From Bacteroidaceae bacterium (GTDB lineage Bacteria > Bacteroidota > Bacteroidia > Bacteroidales > Bacteroidaceae), in NCBI GenBank assembly GCA_017960985.1, contig JAGCYD010000047.1, positions 1 to 64,000 of the forward strand: a stretch of 64,000 bases of DNA, written 5' to 3'. The position numbers were made by a program, and so were the translations under genes. How positions within the stretch are numbered: the first letter of the stretch is position 1; every line of letters starts with the position of its first letter. Under the pieces are notes generated by a model. The model did no database searches. It saw nothing but the letters and a program-made list of their open reading frames with translations, and was not told the origin of the DNA. This document shows positions 35,399 through 44,734 of this stretch, one piece after another.

Positions 35399-38092
35399 TT
35401 ACAACTTCGCCTTAATTTCGATTTCCTGGAAGGTCTCGATGATGTCGCCTTCGCGCAGGTCGTTGTAGTTCACGATAGAGATACCGCACTCGAAGTTGGT
35501 GGTTACCTCCTTCACATCGTCCTTGAAACGCTTCAGGGCATTGATTTCGCCCGTATGAACCACGATACCGTCGCGAATGACGCGAGCCTTGTTCGTGCGG
35601 CTCACCTTACCCTCGATTACATAGGCACCAGCCACGGTACCTACCTTCGAGATGTGGTAAACCTGACGAACTTCTACCTGAGCCGTAACTTCCTCCTTGA
35701 TTTCGGGCGAAAGCATACCCTCCATGGCATCGCGAACCTCTTCGATGGCATCGTAGATGACGCTGTAGGTACGGATATCCACACCTTCCTGCTCGGCCAG
35801 TCGGCGGGCAGGGGCAGAAGGACGCACCTGGAAGGCCACGATGATAGCATCGGAAGCGGCAGCTAGGTTCACATCGTTCTCGCTGATTTGACCTACGCTC
35901 TTCTGGATGACATTCACCTGTATCTTCTCTGTCGAGAGTTTCAGCAATGCATCGCTCAGGGCCTCGATAGAACCGTCCACATCACCCTTGACGATGATGT
36001 TCAGTTCCTTGAAGTTTCCGAGTGCAATACGACGACCGATTTCGTTCAAATCGACGCGTTTCATCGTGCGCAAGCCCTGTTCGCGGGCCAGTTGCTCACG
36101 CTTGTTGGCAATTTCGCGGGCCTCTTGGTCGCTATCCATCACATGGAAAGCATCGCCAGCCGTCGGGGCTCCGTTCAGCCCTAGAATCGTAGCAGCCTGT
36201 GAAGGACCGATTTCCTTGACACGCTGACCACGCTCGTTGAACATGGCCTTCACACGACCATAATTCGTACCGGCCAGCATGATATCACCCACACGAAGTG
36301 TACCGTTGCTGCACAATACCGTAGCCACATAACCACGGCCCTTATCGAGCGAAGACTCGATGACCGTACCCGTACCCTTACGGTTGGGGTTGGCTTTCAG
36401 ATCGAGCATTTCTGCCTCAAGCAGTACCTTCTCCAGAAGTTCGGGCACACCAATACCCTTCTTGGCACTGATATCCTGACTCTGGTACTTACCGCCCCAA
36501 TCCTCCACGAGGAAGTTCATCTGTGCCAGATGTTCCTTGATTTTCTCGGGATTGGCAGCGGGCTTATCTATCTTATTGATGGCAAACACGATGGGGACAT
36601 TAGCCGCCATGGCATGATTGATGGCCTCCTTGGTCTGCGGCATGATGTCGTCGTCGGCAGCCACAATGATGATGGCGATATCCGTCACCTGTGCACCACG
36701 GGCACGCATGGCGGTAAAGGCCTCGTGACCTGGCGTATCGAGGAAGGTTACCTGACGACCGTCGTCGAGTGTCACATTATAGGCACCGATATGCTGGGTG
36801 ATACCTCCGGCCTCACCGGCAATCACATTGGTCTGACGGATGTAGTCGAGTAACGAAGTCTTACCATGATCGACATGACCCATGACCGTCACAATGGGTG
36901 CACGGGGTTGCAGGTCTTCAGCATCGTCCTCCTCTTCCACAACAGCCTCGCTAACCTCGGCGCTGACATATTCTGTCTTGAAGCCATATTCTTCGGCAAC
37001 CAGGTTGATGGTTTCGGCATCCATACGCTGATTGATGCTGACCATAATACCGATACTCATGCAAGTACCGATAATCTGGGTAACAGGCACATTCATCATC
37101 GTTGCCAGTTCGTTGGCGGTTACGAACTCTGTCAGCTTCAGCACCTTGCTCTCGGCTGCCTGCTGCTCCAGTTCTTCCTCCATGCCCTGACGGATGGCAT
37201 CGCGCTTCTCGCGACGATACTTGGCACCCTTGCCCAGTTTGTTATCCTTCGAAGTCAGTCGGGCCAGTGTCTCGCGTACCTGCTTTGCCACCTCCTCGTC
37301 GCTTACCTCAGGCTGCAACACGCTCTGCTTGGGCTGGTTTTTCTTTTTCTTCTTGCCCTGCCCTTGCTGCTGTTGCTGATTGTTTTGCTGCTTGTTCCGA
37401 GGCTGCTCACCACCGCCATTCTGTGGCTGGTTGGCTACGGCATTCACATCGACACGCTGCTGTCCGAGACGGACACGCTTTTTCTTCTCGCCCTGCTTTT
37501 CCTCGCGTTCCTTACGCTTCTCCTCCTTGGTCTTCTTCTTGGGGCGCGTGCTTTGGTTGATAGCCGACAGGTCGATATGTCCCATCACGGTGATGGTCGG
37601 AGCGGCAACAGCCTCCTTGTTCAGGCGGAACACGCCATCGACCTCTTCACCGACTTCGGGCTTCGCCTTCTTCTTGGGCTTCTCCACTACCGGAGCGGCA
37701 ACTTCTTCGGCCTTGGGCTCTGGTTGGGGTTCGGCCTTAGGCTGAGCCTTCGGTTCTTCCGGTGCAGGTTTTGGAGCCTTCTCCAGATTGATACGCCCCA
37801 CCACCTTCGGAGCCGAAACATTAACCACCGTAGTCTCTGCCATCACCTCTTCGCGGCGTATGGCTTTTTCCTTTTCCTTGGTGGTCTGGCGCTGTTGCTG
37901 TATCTCTGTGGCCTCCTTGCGCAACACCTTATCAGGACTAAACTCGTTCAGGAGCATCTCGTACTGCTCTTCCGTGATGCGTCCGTTGGGATTAGCCTCC
38001 ACATCGGCAAACCCCTTCTTCTGCAGGAACTCGACAGCCGTCTGTAGTCCTACATTGCATTCTTTGGTTGCTTTATTTAGTCTTATACTCAT
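35399..38092 (-). CDS. infB: Translation initiation factor IF-2
   Basis: An 897-residue GTPase that brings initiator tRNA to the ribosome. A conserved IF2_N-like start ([22 protein letters not shown]) precedes a long low-complexity region rich in Lys, Glu, Gln, Pro (about 90-270). The GTPase motifs are GHVDHGKTS (G1), DTPGHEAF (G3) and NKID (G4). Domains II to IV follow, ending [10 protein letters not shown]. The length is normal for the phylum. It is in the classical order rimP-nusA-infB. Confidence 0.98.
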   Translation of the reverse strand: MSIRLNKATKECNVGLQTAVEFLQKKGFADVEANPNGRITEEQYEMLLNEFSPDKVLRKEATEIQQQRQTTKEKEKAIRREEVMAETTVVNVSAPKVVGRINLEKAPKPAPEEPKAQPKAEPQPEPKAEEVAAPVVEKPKKKAKPEVGEEVDGVFRLNKEAVAAPTITVMGHIDLSAINQSTRPKKKTKEEKRKEREEKQGEKKKRVRLGQQRVDVNAVANQPQNGGGEQPRNKQQNNQQQQQGQGKKKKKNQPKQSVLQPEVSDEEVAKQVRETLARLTSKDNKLGKGAKYRREKRDAIRQGMEEELEQQAAESKVLKLTEFVTANELATMMNVPVTQIIGTCMSIGIMVSINQRMDAETINLVAEEYGFKTEYVSAEVSEAVVEEEDDAEDLQPRAPIVTVMGHVDHGKTSLLDYIRQTNVIAGEAGGITQHIGAYNVTLDDGRQVTFLDTPGHEAFTAMRARGAQVTDIAIIIVAADDDIMPQTKEAINHAMAANVPIVFAINKIDKPAANPEKIKEHLAQMNFLVEDWGGKYQSQDISAKKGIGVPELLEKVLLEAEMLDLKANPNRKGTGTVIESSLDKGRGYVATVLCSNGTLRVGDIMLAGTNYGRVKAMFNERGQRVKEIGPSQAATILGLNGAPTAGDAFHVMDSDQEAREIANKREQLAREQGLRTMKRVDLNEIGRRIALGNFKELNIIVKGDVDGSIEALSDALLKLSTEKIQVNVIQKSVGQISENDVNLAAASDAIIVAFQVRPSAPARRLAEQEGVDIRTYSVIYDAIEEVRDAMEGMLSPEIKEEVTAQVEVRQVYHISKVGTVAGAYVIEGKVSRTNKARVIRDGIVVHTGEINALKRFKDDVKEVTTNFECGISIVNYNDLREGDIIETFQEIEIKAKL

Positions 38093-38098
38093 CTCTTT

Positions 38099-38174
38099 AA
38101 TGTCAAATGTTAAATGTCAGATATTGAATGTCAAATGTCGTGCGGCGCAAGCTTACATTTTACATTTTACATCT
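38099..38174. repeat. Heptanucleotide repeat run between nusA and infB
   Basis: AATGTCA, AATGTTA, AATGTCA, GATATTG, AATGTCA, AATGTCG, a 13-bp gap, then TACATTT, TACATTT, TACATCT: nine units with two opposed blocks. It fills almost the whole nusA-infB spacer. Confidence 0.85.
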
Positions 38175-38175
38175 G

Positions 38176-39447
38176 TTATTGTTCTCCCTCTTCTTCGAAC
38201 TCGGCAGCAAGGATACGCAGCGTTTCATCTACAGTCTCCTCTTCGAGGTCTGCCTCCTTGATAATCATCTCACGCGGAGCATTCAGTACCTGCTGAGCCG
38301 TGTTCAGACCAATCTTCTTCAGTTCCTCGATTACCCAAGGCTCGATTTCGTCGGCAAACTCTTCGAGAGCAACATCCTCCTCCTCGGCTTCGTTCAGTTC
38401 GCGGAATACATCTATGGTATAACCTGTCAGCATACTTGCCAACTTGATGTTGGCACCACCTTTACCGATGGCCAGGCTCACCTGGTCGGGGTCGAGATAG
38501 ACTTCAGCCTTGCGATCCTGCTCGTTCAGGTCGATACGGTTTACGGTAGCAGGACTGAGGGCACGGGCGATGAACAACTGAGGATTGGTCGTGTAGTTCA
38601 GTACATCAATATTCTCACCGCGCAACTCGCGCACGATACCATGCACACGGCTACCCTTCACACCTACACAGGCACCTACGGGGTCGATGCGCTCGTCGTA
38701 ACTCTCTACGGCTACCTTGGCACGCTCTCCGGGGATGCGGGCTACACGATGGATGGTAATCAGTCCATCGTTGATCTCGGGAACCTCAGCTTCCATCAGG
38801 CGCTGCAGGAAGTCGGGACAAGTGCGGCTCAGGATAATCTTCGGATTGTTGTTGGCATTATCTACACGCAGGATGGCGGCACGCACCGTCTCACCCTTAC
38901 GGAAGAAGTCACCAGGGATTTGCTCCTGACGGGGCAACAGCAGTTCGTTACCCTCATCGTCGAGCAACAGCAACTCGCGCTTCCACACCTGATAAACCTC
39001 ACCGCTGACGATTTCGCCCACACGATCCTTGTATTGGTTGTAGAGTGTATCGTGTTCCAATTCAAGGATACGGCTGGCCAGGGTCTGACGCAGGGTCAGG
39101 ATGCTACGGCGACCAAACGAACGGAAGTCCACGGGCTCACTCACTTCCTCGCCGACCTCGTAGTCCTCCTCTATCTTCTGTGCATCGCTCAGGCTGATTT
39201 CGCGCTGCGGGTCTTTCACCTCGCCGTCCTCAACCACCGTACGGTTGTGATAAATCTCGAAGTCACCCTTGTCGGGGTTCACAATAACATCGTAGTTGTC
39301 GTCCGACCCGTAAGTCTTGGCGATTACACTACGGAAACACTCCTCAAGAACACTCACCAGCGTAGCGCGGTCGATGTTCTTCATCTCCTTAAACTCTGCG
39401 AAGGATTCTATCAGATTCACTCCTTCTGATGCTTTCTTTGTTGCCAT
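38176..39447 (-). CDS. nusA: Transcription termination/antitermination protein NusA
   Basis: A 423-residue transcription factor. N-terminal domain (about 1-130), S1 domain (about 135-200; GEIVSGEVYQV), and two KH domains (about 230-350; KVAVESYDERIDPVGACVG and VSLAIGKGGANIKLAS). The C-terminus has one helical acidic module (VIEELKKIGLNTAQQVLNAP) and no second AR repeat. The order with rimP and infB is conserved. Confidence 0.97.
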   Translation of the reverse strand: MATKKASEGVNLIESFAEFKEMKNIDRATLVSVLEECFRSVIAKTYGSDDNYDVIVNPDKGDFEIYHNRTVVEDGEVKDPQREISLSDAQKIEEDYEVGEEVSEPVDFRSFGRRSILTLRQTLASRILELEHDTLYNQYKDRVGEIVSGEVYQVWKRELLLLDDEGNELLLPRQEQIPGDFFRKGETVRAAILRVDNANNNPKIILSRTCPDFLQRLMEAEVPEINDGLITIHRVARIPGERAKVAVESYDERIDPVGACVGVKGSRVHGIVRELRGENIDVLNYTTNPQLFIARALSPATVNRIDLNEQDRKAEVYLDPDQVSLAIGKGGANIKLASMLTGYTIDVFRELNEAEEEDVALEEFADEIEPWVIEELKKIGLNTAQQVLNAPREMIIKEADLEEETVDETLRILAAEFEEEGEQ

Positions 39448-39458
39448 AACTATATTTT

Positions 39459-39479
39459 TATGTTAAATGTCGAATAAAA
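39459..39479. repeat. Heptanucleotide-like run between rimP and nusA
   Basis: TATGTTA, AATGTCG, AATAAAA: three weak units of the same type as the nusA-infB run. Confidence 0.4.
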
Positions 39480-39481
39480 TA

Positions 39482-39949
39482 TCACTTCACCTTGATGACA
39501 TACTTCGTGTATGCCACCTCGTCGAAAGCAAAGTGCATTGTTACCAGTTCCATGTGTGGTCGCTTGGCACCTTCGGGCTTCACCTTGGTTTCCACTTCCA
39601 GTTCGAAACCGCTATCGTCCACGCTCTTCAGCGTACCCAAGAACTTCTTGCCGTCCTTCTGTTGGGTTTCCACGGATTTACCCACATGGATTTCGTACTG
39701 CTTCCTTACACGGAACGGCTGTCCCAGTCCGGCACTGCCCACCTCCAGTTCGTAATCCTCGGCTTCACGGTCGAGGCGACTCTCGATGAAACGGCTCAAT
39801 TCGGCACAGTCCTCAATCCATACTCCATCGGCATGGTCGATAACCACTACGATACTGTCGTCGGCTGACACGGTCAAGTCCACCAGAAAGTAATCCTTAC
39901 CTTCCAGCCACTCGTTTACCACACTCTCTACAAGATTTTTGTCAATCAT
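39482..39949 (-). CDS. rimP: Ribosome maturation factor RimP
   Basis: A 155-residue protein needed for 30S maturation. The N-terminal alpha/beta part (YFLVDLTVSADDSIVVVID, DCAELSRFIESRLD) and the DYELEVGSAGLGQPF motif identify it, followed by an SH3-like C-terminal domain. It is first of rimP-nusA-infB and preceded by a hairpin leader. Confidence 0.95.
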   Translation of the reverse strand: MIDKNLVESVVNEWLEGKDYFLVDLTVSADDSIVVVIDHADGVWIEDCAELSRFIESRLDREAEDYELEVGSAGLGQPFRVRKQYEIHVGKSVETQQKDGKKFLGTLKSVDDSGFELEVETKVKPEGAKRPHMELVTMHFAFDEVAYTKYVIKVK

Positions 39950-39972
39950 TGTGCTTGGTTTTTATGAATGCA

Positions 39973-40002
39973 AAGTGAGGAACTCTTTCGGGCTCCTCAC
40001 TT
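39973..40002 (-). promoter_or_regulatory. 5'-leader hairpin of rimP-nusA-infB
   Basis: AAGTGAGGA (39973-39981) pairs with TCCTCACTT (39994-40002). It would lie within a few bases of the predicted transcription start, so the transcript would begin with a stem-loop. No T run follows, so it is not a terminator. Confidence 0.5.
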
Positions 40003-40010
40003 CAACGCTG

Positions 40011-40042
40011 CAAAATTACGAATAAGCGCGTAAAGTTCCAAA
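40011..40042 (-). promoter_or_regulatory. Promoter: TTTG-20 bp-TAATTTTG of rimP
   Basis: Plus-strand CAAA at 40039-40042 and CAAAATTA at 40011-40018, spacer 20 bp: a full match to the Bacteroidetes consensus. Confidence 0.7.
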
Positions 40043-40058
40043 TTTCCAGCAATAAATT

Positions 40059-40187
40059 TTACTGCACGGGGACGGGCATGCACCAATAAAGGAACAAACC
40101 TACAATAAGCATGACCATGATGGCAAGGGCGGCTATGCCCATTAGAAAACCACGATTGGCGGTGCGAATGTTACGACGGCGACGCAT
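40059..40187 (-). CDS. Possible small membrane protein, 42 residues
   Basis: MRRRRNIRTANRGFLMGIAA opens a 42-residue frame: a basic cytoplasmic start, one hydrophobic helix (about 15-36), and a short tail. This is the layout of small single-pass membrane proteins. It is 46 bp downstream of the S41 protease on the same strand. No family is recognised, and it might be a chance frame. Confidence 0.35.
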   Translation of the reverse strand: MRRRRNIRTANRGFLMGIAALAIMVMLIVGLFLYWCMPVPVQ

Positions 40188-40233
40188 GAGGATTAGGTTT
40201 AATGGAGAGTGGGTAGGGGGTTGGGTAGAGAGA

Positions 40234-41886
40234 TTAGATATTAGGGTGAAGGATGCGGTTGTACTCGGCAATATTGCGGAGGAGTTCGGCTGCACGGTCG
40301 AACACCTTATCCTGTCGTAGCATCTGCTGACAACGGCCACGCTGGTAATAATAGCGACTGACTATCTCGTCCTCGATGTAGGGGCGCATGGTATTGCGCT
40401 GGCGCAGAAGTTCGTCGGAGAGATTGCCACGGAGTTTTTCTTCTAGTGCCGTAAACTCTGCCTCGGCTCCTGCGTAACAGCCTTCCAGTTTGGCTGCATC
40501 GCGCAATAGTTTCAGCACCTCGTCGGTACGGCGATTGCTCTCGAAACCACTATCCACGATGAAACGGACAAAATCAGCATATTCGTCATCGGTAAATACA
40601 TATTCGCCCGCAGCGGCTATGGTGTCGTGCTGTGCCGTGTATTGGGTGACAAAAGCCAACAATTCATCACTGCTCACGAGGTCATAGACAATAGAACCAA
40701 GACTATCGGCACGCGTCTCAATATCTGGCTTTATGCCACCACCATCGCGTACCTCCCGACCGCCACGCGTATGGAAAATACGGGTGAGTGAGTCGGGCAC
40801 AGTACCCACGCGCCCTTCGGAAGTGAGGTGACGATAGTCGTAGGCCTGAATGCAACGGCCACTGGGGATATGATAACGACTGATGGTCAGTTTCAGGTTA
40901 CCCCGATAGGGTACCTCATGAATGGCCTGTACCAGTCCCTTACCATAGGTACGGGAGCCCATGACCACCGCACGGTCCATATCCTGCAAACTACCGCTCA
41001 GAATCTCGGCGGCAGAGGCTGAATTACCGTTCACCAACACTATAATGGGCATCACGGTATCGAGAGGCTCAGAGGTAGTATAGTATTCACGGTTGGAGGA
41101 GGCCAGTTTGCCTTTGGTATAAACCACCTTCTGGCCTTTCTGTACAAAAAGATTGACGATGTTCACGGCCTCATCGATACTGCCGCCAGGATTGTCGCGG
41201 AGGTCGAGCACAAGGCGAGTCATGTCTTGTTCCTTCAGTTCGGTCAAGGCATGCCGGAGTTCCTGAGTGGCACCAGAAGTGAAGGAGGACAGGCAGATGT
41301 ACCCCGTATGGCTATCGGTCATACCATAGTATGGTACACTGGGTATCTGTATAGTCTTTCGGGTGATACGATAGGCAAGTGGTTCGTCCACGCCAGTGCG
41401 CTTGATACGCAATTCAAAACTGGTTCCTGGTTCGCCACGCAGCATGCCACTCACCTTCTCGGTGTTCATCTTGTACACATCCACCCCATCGATGGTCAGT
41501 ATCACATCACCCGCTTTCAGACCTGCCAACTGACTGGGACTACCCTCGTAGGGCTCGATAATCATGGTGCGATCTTCCTTCTTATTATAGCGGATGATAC
41601 TGCCGATGCCGGCATACTTGCCCGTTGCCATCTGACGCAGTTCGTCGTCGTTCTCGGGATAGTACGAGGTGAAGGGGTCAACATGACCGAGCATGGACTT
41701 GATGGCCCAACCGATGGTGGTATCTGCCGACAAGGTATCGACATAATAAAGGTCGAGTTGCTTGTAGATATCGTCGAAAAGTTCCAGATGACGGGCAATC
41801 TCGGCATTATGGCTTTCGCTGCGCTGCGCCATAGCAACGGCAGGCACAAGCATAAAGAGCAGTATCAGGGTTCGAATGTATTTCAT
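40234..41886 (-). CDS. S41-family C-terminal processing protease (2)
   Basis: A 550-residue periplasmic serine protease with signal peptide (MKYIRTLILLFMLVP, cut after AMAQ). PDZ domain about 88-170 (GSPSQLAGLKAGDVILTIDG) and the catalytic dyad S291 in SASAAE and K316 in TYGKGLVQ, spaced 25 as in the family. It is the same architecture as the protease at 26786-28351 but clearly diverged. The ATG at 41886 gives a clean signal peptide; the upstream ATG at 41937 does not. It follows the PfkB kinase by 19 bp. Confidence 0.9.
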   Translation of the reverse strand: MKYIRTLILLFMLVPAVAMAQRSESHNAEIARHLELFDDIYKQLDLYYVDTLSADTTIGWAIKSMLGHVDPFTSYYPENDDELRQMATGKYAGIGSIIRYNKKEDRTMIIEPYEGSPSQLAGLKAGDVILTIDGVDVYKMNTEKVSGMLRGEPGTSFELRIKRTGVDEPLAYRITRKTIQIPSVPYYGMTDSHTGYICLSSFTSGATQELRHALTELKEQDMTRLVLDLRDNPGGSIDEAVNIVNLFVQKGQKVVYTKGKLASSNREYYTTSEPLDTVMPIIVLVNGNSASAAEILSGSLQDMDRAVVMGSRTYGKGLVQAIHEVPYRGNLKLTISRYHIPSGRCIQAYDYRHLTSEGRVGTVPDSLTRIFHTRGGREVRDGGGIKPDIETRADSLGSIVYDLVSSDELLAFVTQYTAQHDTIAAAGEYVFTDDEYADFVRFIVDSGFESNRRTDEVLKLLRDAAKLEGCYAGAEAEFTALEEKLRGNLSDELLRQRNTMRPYIEDEIVSRYYYQRGRCQQMLRQDKVFDRAAELLRNIAEYNRILHPNI

Positions 41887-41905
41887 GCTGCAAAGATAGT
41901 AATTC

Positions 41906-42898
41906 CTAATCATCTTCGTGCAGGATATGAGCAACATTTAACCTTATTTCAGACCATTGCTGCTCTGGCAGGCGCGTCCCGACGACCTGTATGATACTCT
42001 GTGACAGGAGAGAACCGACCTGCAGGCACTGTTCGAGCGATGCCCCACGGGCATAGGCATAAAGGAAACCGCCGGCAAAGAAATCGCCTGCCGCAGTGGT
42101 ATCCACCACACCAGTAGTCTTGCCCGGCACCACGACTTTCTCGTCGCCTCGCATAGCAGAGGCTCCGCGCTTGCCTAACTTCACCACGGCCACATCGGCC
42201 ATGCCGGCAATCTCGGCCAGTGCCTCTTCGGGAAACTTCCCTTCAGTAAAGGCTACGCTCTCCTCCTCGTTGGCAAAGACTATGTCGATGTACTCGGCAA
42301 CTAATTCGCGCAATAGGGAAAGGTTGTCGCAAACCACATTATAACTGGCAAGGTCGATGCTGGTCTTCATGTCCAGTTGTTTAGCCACACGGCATATCTC
42401 CCGGATGAGGTCGTGGTTCTGTACTAAATAGCCCTCGATATGTATCATCTGATAACCCCGTAGCAAATCGGGAGTAATGGTATCGGCCGACAAATCGCCT
42501 GCCACACCGAGATAGGTGGCAAAGGTACGCTCGGCATCGGGAGTAATAAAGGTATTGGCCACGCCCGTGTTCCCCTGTCCAATAATCAGGCGTGCGTCGA
42601 TGCCCGTTTCTTGACAATTTCGAGAGAAGAAGCGCCCCATCTCGTCCTCTCCTACACAGCCGATAAAGCCTGAAGCAGCACCCAAGTTCGCCAAGGCTAA
42701 CACGGCATTGCCGGCACTGCCTCCCGTAGCGATTCGGGGATTCAGGGTCTGCATCAGAATAGAAATCTGGTTCTGGCGCTCATCATCGATGAGTTGCATG
42801 CCACCCTTGGGAAGCCCGAGAGCGACCAGTTGGCTGCCGTCCGATAGTTGTACAAGTACATCTACGAGGGCATTCCCTATTCCTATTATTTTGTCCAT
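41906..42898 (-). CDS. PfkB-family carbohydrate/nucleoside kinase
   Basis: A 330-residue kinase. Seen: the N-terminal GIGNALVDVLVQ, the ATGGSAGNAVLALANLG substrate region, and the C-terminal DTTAAGDFFAGGFLYA with the catalytic Asp. Relatives include adenosine kinase, ribokinase and fructokinase; the substrate is not clear, though the N-terminus resembles adenosine kinases. The ATG at 42898 is preferred since one at 42916 lies in the -7 box. Confidence 0.85.
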   Translation of the reverse strand: MDKIIGIGNALVDVLVQLSDGSQLVALGLPKGGMQLIDDERQNQISILMQTLNPRIATGGSAGNAVLALANLGAASGFIGCVGEDEMGRFFSRNCQETGIDARLIIGQGNTGVANTFITPDAERTFATYLGVAGDLSADTITPDLLRGYQMIHIEGYLVQNHDLIREICRVAKQLDMKTSIDLASYNVVCDNLSLLRELVAEYIDIVFANEEESVAFTEGKFPEEALAEIAGMADVAVVKLGKRGASAMRGDEKVVVPGKTTGVVDTTAAGDFFAGGFLYAYARGASLEQCLQVGSLLSQSIIQVVGTRLPEQQWSEIRLNVAHILHEDD

Positions 42899-42913
42899 AG
42901 GCATATTTTTATG

Positions 42914-42921
42914 CAAAGGTA
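42914..42921 (-). promoter_or_regulatory. -7 element TACCTTTG of the PfkB gene
   Basis: CAAAGGTA on the plus strand, back to back with the tRNA-Asn promoter. Confidence 0.55.
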
Positions 42922-42952
42922 TTGTTTATTTCCGAAAAAACCTATACCTTTG
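42922..42952 (+). promoter_or_regulatory. Promoter of tRNA-Asn
   Basis: TTG at 42922-42924, 20-bp spacer, TACCTTTG at 42945-42952, 23 bp before the tRNA. Confidence 0.6.
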
Positions 42953-42975
42953 CACCGCATTTGTACGAAATGCCT

Positions 42976-43049
42976 GCTTCAGTAGCTCAGTTGGTTAGAG
43001 CACCTGACTGTTAATCAGGGGGTCGTTGGTTCAAGCCCATCCTGAAGCG
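42976..43049 (+). tRNA. tRNA-Asn (GTT)
   Basis: Acceptor GCTTCAG/CTGAAGC, D arm GCTC/GAGC, anticodon stem CCTGA/TCAGG with loop CTGTTAA (anticodon GTT), T arm GTTGG/CCATC with one mismatch, discriminator G. CCA is not encoded. 74 bases. Confidence 0.95.
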
Positions 43050-43051
43050 CA

Positions 43052-43080
43052 CAGCCTACCTCACAAGGGTAGGCTTTTCT
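43052..43080 (+). terminator. Terminator of tRNA-Asn
   Basis: AGCCTACC pairs with GGTAGGCT, then TTTTCTT. Confidence 0.8.
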
Positions 43081-43094
43081 TATGGGCTTTCACC

Positions 43095-43175
43095 TAACGA
43101 CCAGGGGCCGTGGTTCTTTCAGTCGCTACGCTTGGTGAAAGCGGCAAGGCCGAGCGCAAGCCATCCTGAAGCGCA
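43095..43175 (+). pseudogene. Decayed copy of the tRNA-Asn 3' half
   Basis: TAACGACCAGGGGCCGTGGTTC resembles in parts the tRNA-Asn anticodon-to-T-arm stretch, and CAAGCCATCCTGAAGCGCA repeats its 3' end with one base missing. About 40 bp of other sequence, including a CTTTCA/TGAAAG inverted pair, lies between. It lacks the 5' half and cannot be functional. Confidence 0.6.
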
Positions 43176-43182
43176 ATAATAA

Positions 43183-43217
43183 AAGAACACCCCGAGGGCA
43201 ATCCTCGGGGTGTTCTT
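43183..43217. terminator. Strong terminator of the OmpA-family gene
   Basis: AAGAACACCCCGAGG pairs with CCTCGGGGTGTTCTT around a short loop; T-rich on the minus strand side as well. Confidence 0.85.
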
Positions 43218-43235
43218 CTTATTTATAACTGTATT

Positions 43236-44402
43236 TTACTGCTCAATCGTACAAATAGAAACACGGTTCCAGTCGGGCTCGCTGAAGGCATCGCCTACAC
43301 CCTTACCCTTAGCGGTGATACGGTCGGCAGAAATCTTGTACTTGTTAACAAGCAACTTCTGAACGGCCTCGGCACGCTGATTAGCGATACGCTCATTAAC
43401 CTCTGCATTGCCTTCGGGAGAAGCGTAACCGTAGATGACTACCTTAGAATTCTTGTTGTTCTTCATGAAGGTAGCAATACGCTCTACATTGGGAAGCTGA
43501 GCAGGGCTAACGGTGGTCTTACCCTGACCGAAGTAAACCAAGCACTCGAGGCTATGCTCTTCCTTGGTCTGAACCTTGGTCTCGGTAACTTTCTTCTCTA
43601 CGATAACCTCCTTGGGCTTCTTAGCCAGTTCGTCCTCAAGCTGACGGATGCGAGCTGCGCTCTTGCCATACTCCTCGCGAAGAGCGTTGATGCTGGCCAT
43701 GAGGGCATCAATCTCGCTCTGGTCGTAGGGACGAACACAGTTGATGTAGTGGTTGCCATTGCTGTTCTTGAAATGATAAGTCAAACCAGCAGTTAACTGC
43801 ATCGTGCTGAAAAGACCCTTTCCAAACTCCTCGTTTGCATCACGATAAAGACCTGCACCGATAATGTCGGTCAGGATGGCAGGACGCAGAGAAACGGTCC
43901 AAGCCTTAGCCTCGCCAAGATTGAAGTCGAAATCGAGACCAACCTTCAAAACAGCGCTGTTACCCTGCTTCTCATCTGCTACATAACGCAGATAGCCAAC
44001 ACCACCTCTGGCCTGAACCTCGAACAGACGGGGTTCGCACTTGTAACCGCCAATCCAGTTCATCAGGTTAATCTTGGTACTTGCAATAGCATTGATGGTG
44101 CTGATGTGCTTCTTGTTGTAGGGGCTACCAATTGCCCAAGAATTAGCATCGCCCTTCCAAGCGATATCGTCGAGACCCAACTGAGTGCTGAACTCGAAAC
44201 TAACAACAGGATTTATGGCCTTGGTCAGTTGCACACCTAATACACCGCCACCCTTGTGCCAGTTGTACAGGTTTGTATTGATACCGCCATCGGCACCAAT
44301 ACTCCAGTTGTCGAAGAACTTTCCTTTTTCATACACCGGCTGCTGGGCGCTGGCAGATACGCATACTGCGCATACTGCGAGAATTGCAAAAATCTTTTTC
44401 AT
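43236..44402 (-). CDS. OmpA-family outer-membrane protein
   Basis: A 388-residue protein: signal peptide (1-20, ending SASAQ), N-terminal barrel (about 25-215), a coiled-coil linker (about 225-260; EIDALMASINALREEYGKSA), and an OmpA domain (about 285-385; YGYASPEGNAEVNERIANQR). It has its own promoter and a strong terminator and is probably a major envelope protein. It is related in architecture to the protein at 21789-22949, but that one has no coiled coil. Confidence 0.9.
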   Translation of the reverse strand: MKKIFAILAVCAVCVSASAQQPVYEKGKFFDNWSIGADGGINTNLYNWHKGGGVLGVQLTKAINPVVSFEFSTQLGLDDIAWKGDANSWAIGSPYNKKHISTINAIASTKINLMNWIGGYKCEPRLFEVQARGGVGYLRYVADEKQGNSAVLKVGLDFDFNLGEAKAWTVSLRPAILTDIIGAGLYRDANEEFGKGLFSTMQLTAGLTYHFKNSNGNHYINCVRPYDQSEIDALMASINALREEYGKSAARIRQLEDELAKKPKEVIVEKKVTETKVQTKEEHSLECLVYFGQGKTTVSPAQLPNVERIATFMKNNKNSKVVIYGYASPEGNAEVNERIANQRAEAVQKLLVNKYKISADRITAKGKGVGDAFSEPDWNRVSICTIEQ

Positions 44403-44478
44403 CTTCTTAATAGAATTTAGTTAATAAAAAAGTTAATAAATATTCCCTTTTCTTAATTCTTGTTTAGAAAACCACACA

Positions 44479-44509
44479 CAAAGATATAGTTTCCCTATCT
44501 ATTAACAAA
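44479..44509 (-). promoter_or_regulatory. Promoter: TTTG-19 bp-TATCTTTG of the OmpA-family gene
   Basis: Plus-strand CAAA 44506-44509 and CAAAGATA 44479-44486, spacer 19 bp. Confidence 0.75.
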
Positions 44510-44697
44510 GGAAAAGAGAGAAAAAATACACGAAAAATGCCATTTTGCGCAATTTTAAGGTATCCCGTACATAACTCTGCACAAATAAGGACTCCGAAGA
44601 TCTCCCGTTTTCATTCGCGCGCGATACCATAATAAATATAGGTTCACCATGGACGAAAAATATAGGCCCTGTTGTTTTTTCTTCCATCGAATTGTGT

Positions 44698-44705
44698 TAT
44701 ATTTG
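44698..44705 (+). promoter_or_regulatory. -7 element TATATTTG of the first deoxynucleoside kinase
   Basis: TAnnTTTG match 29 bp before the ATG. Confidence 0.55.
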
Positions 44706-44734
44706 CGAATGAAAAACCTTCGAGAACGAGAGAA

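Larger units (their letters stand above)
44403..44734. other. Intergenic region between ompA-like gene and dNK
   Basis: 332 bp between divergent genes. It holds the OmpA promoter (44479-44509) with a leader of about 70 bases, and the kinase -7 box (44698-44705). No further gene, array or strong hairpin is seen. Confidence 0.6.

Noticed and set aside
36866..38047. A 393-codon hydrophobic frame antisense to infB
   Set aside because: It mirrors the Lys/Glu-rich low-complexity part of IF-2; Leu-rich antisense is expected there.
38128..39429. A 433-codon open frame antisense to nearly all of nusA
   Set aside because: It comes from codon bias of the real gene; nusA has all domains and is in its conserved operon.
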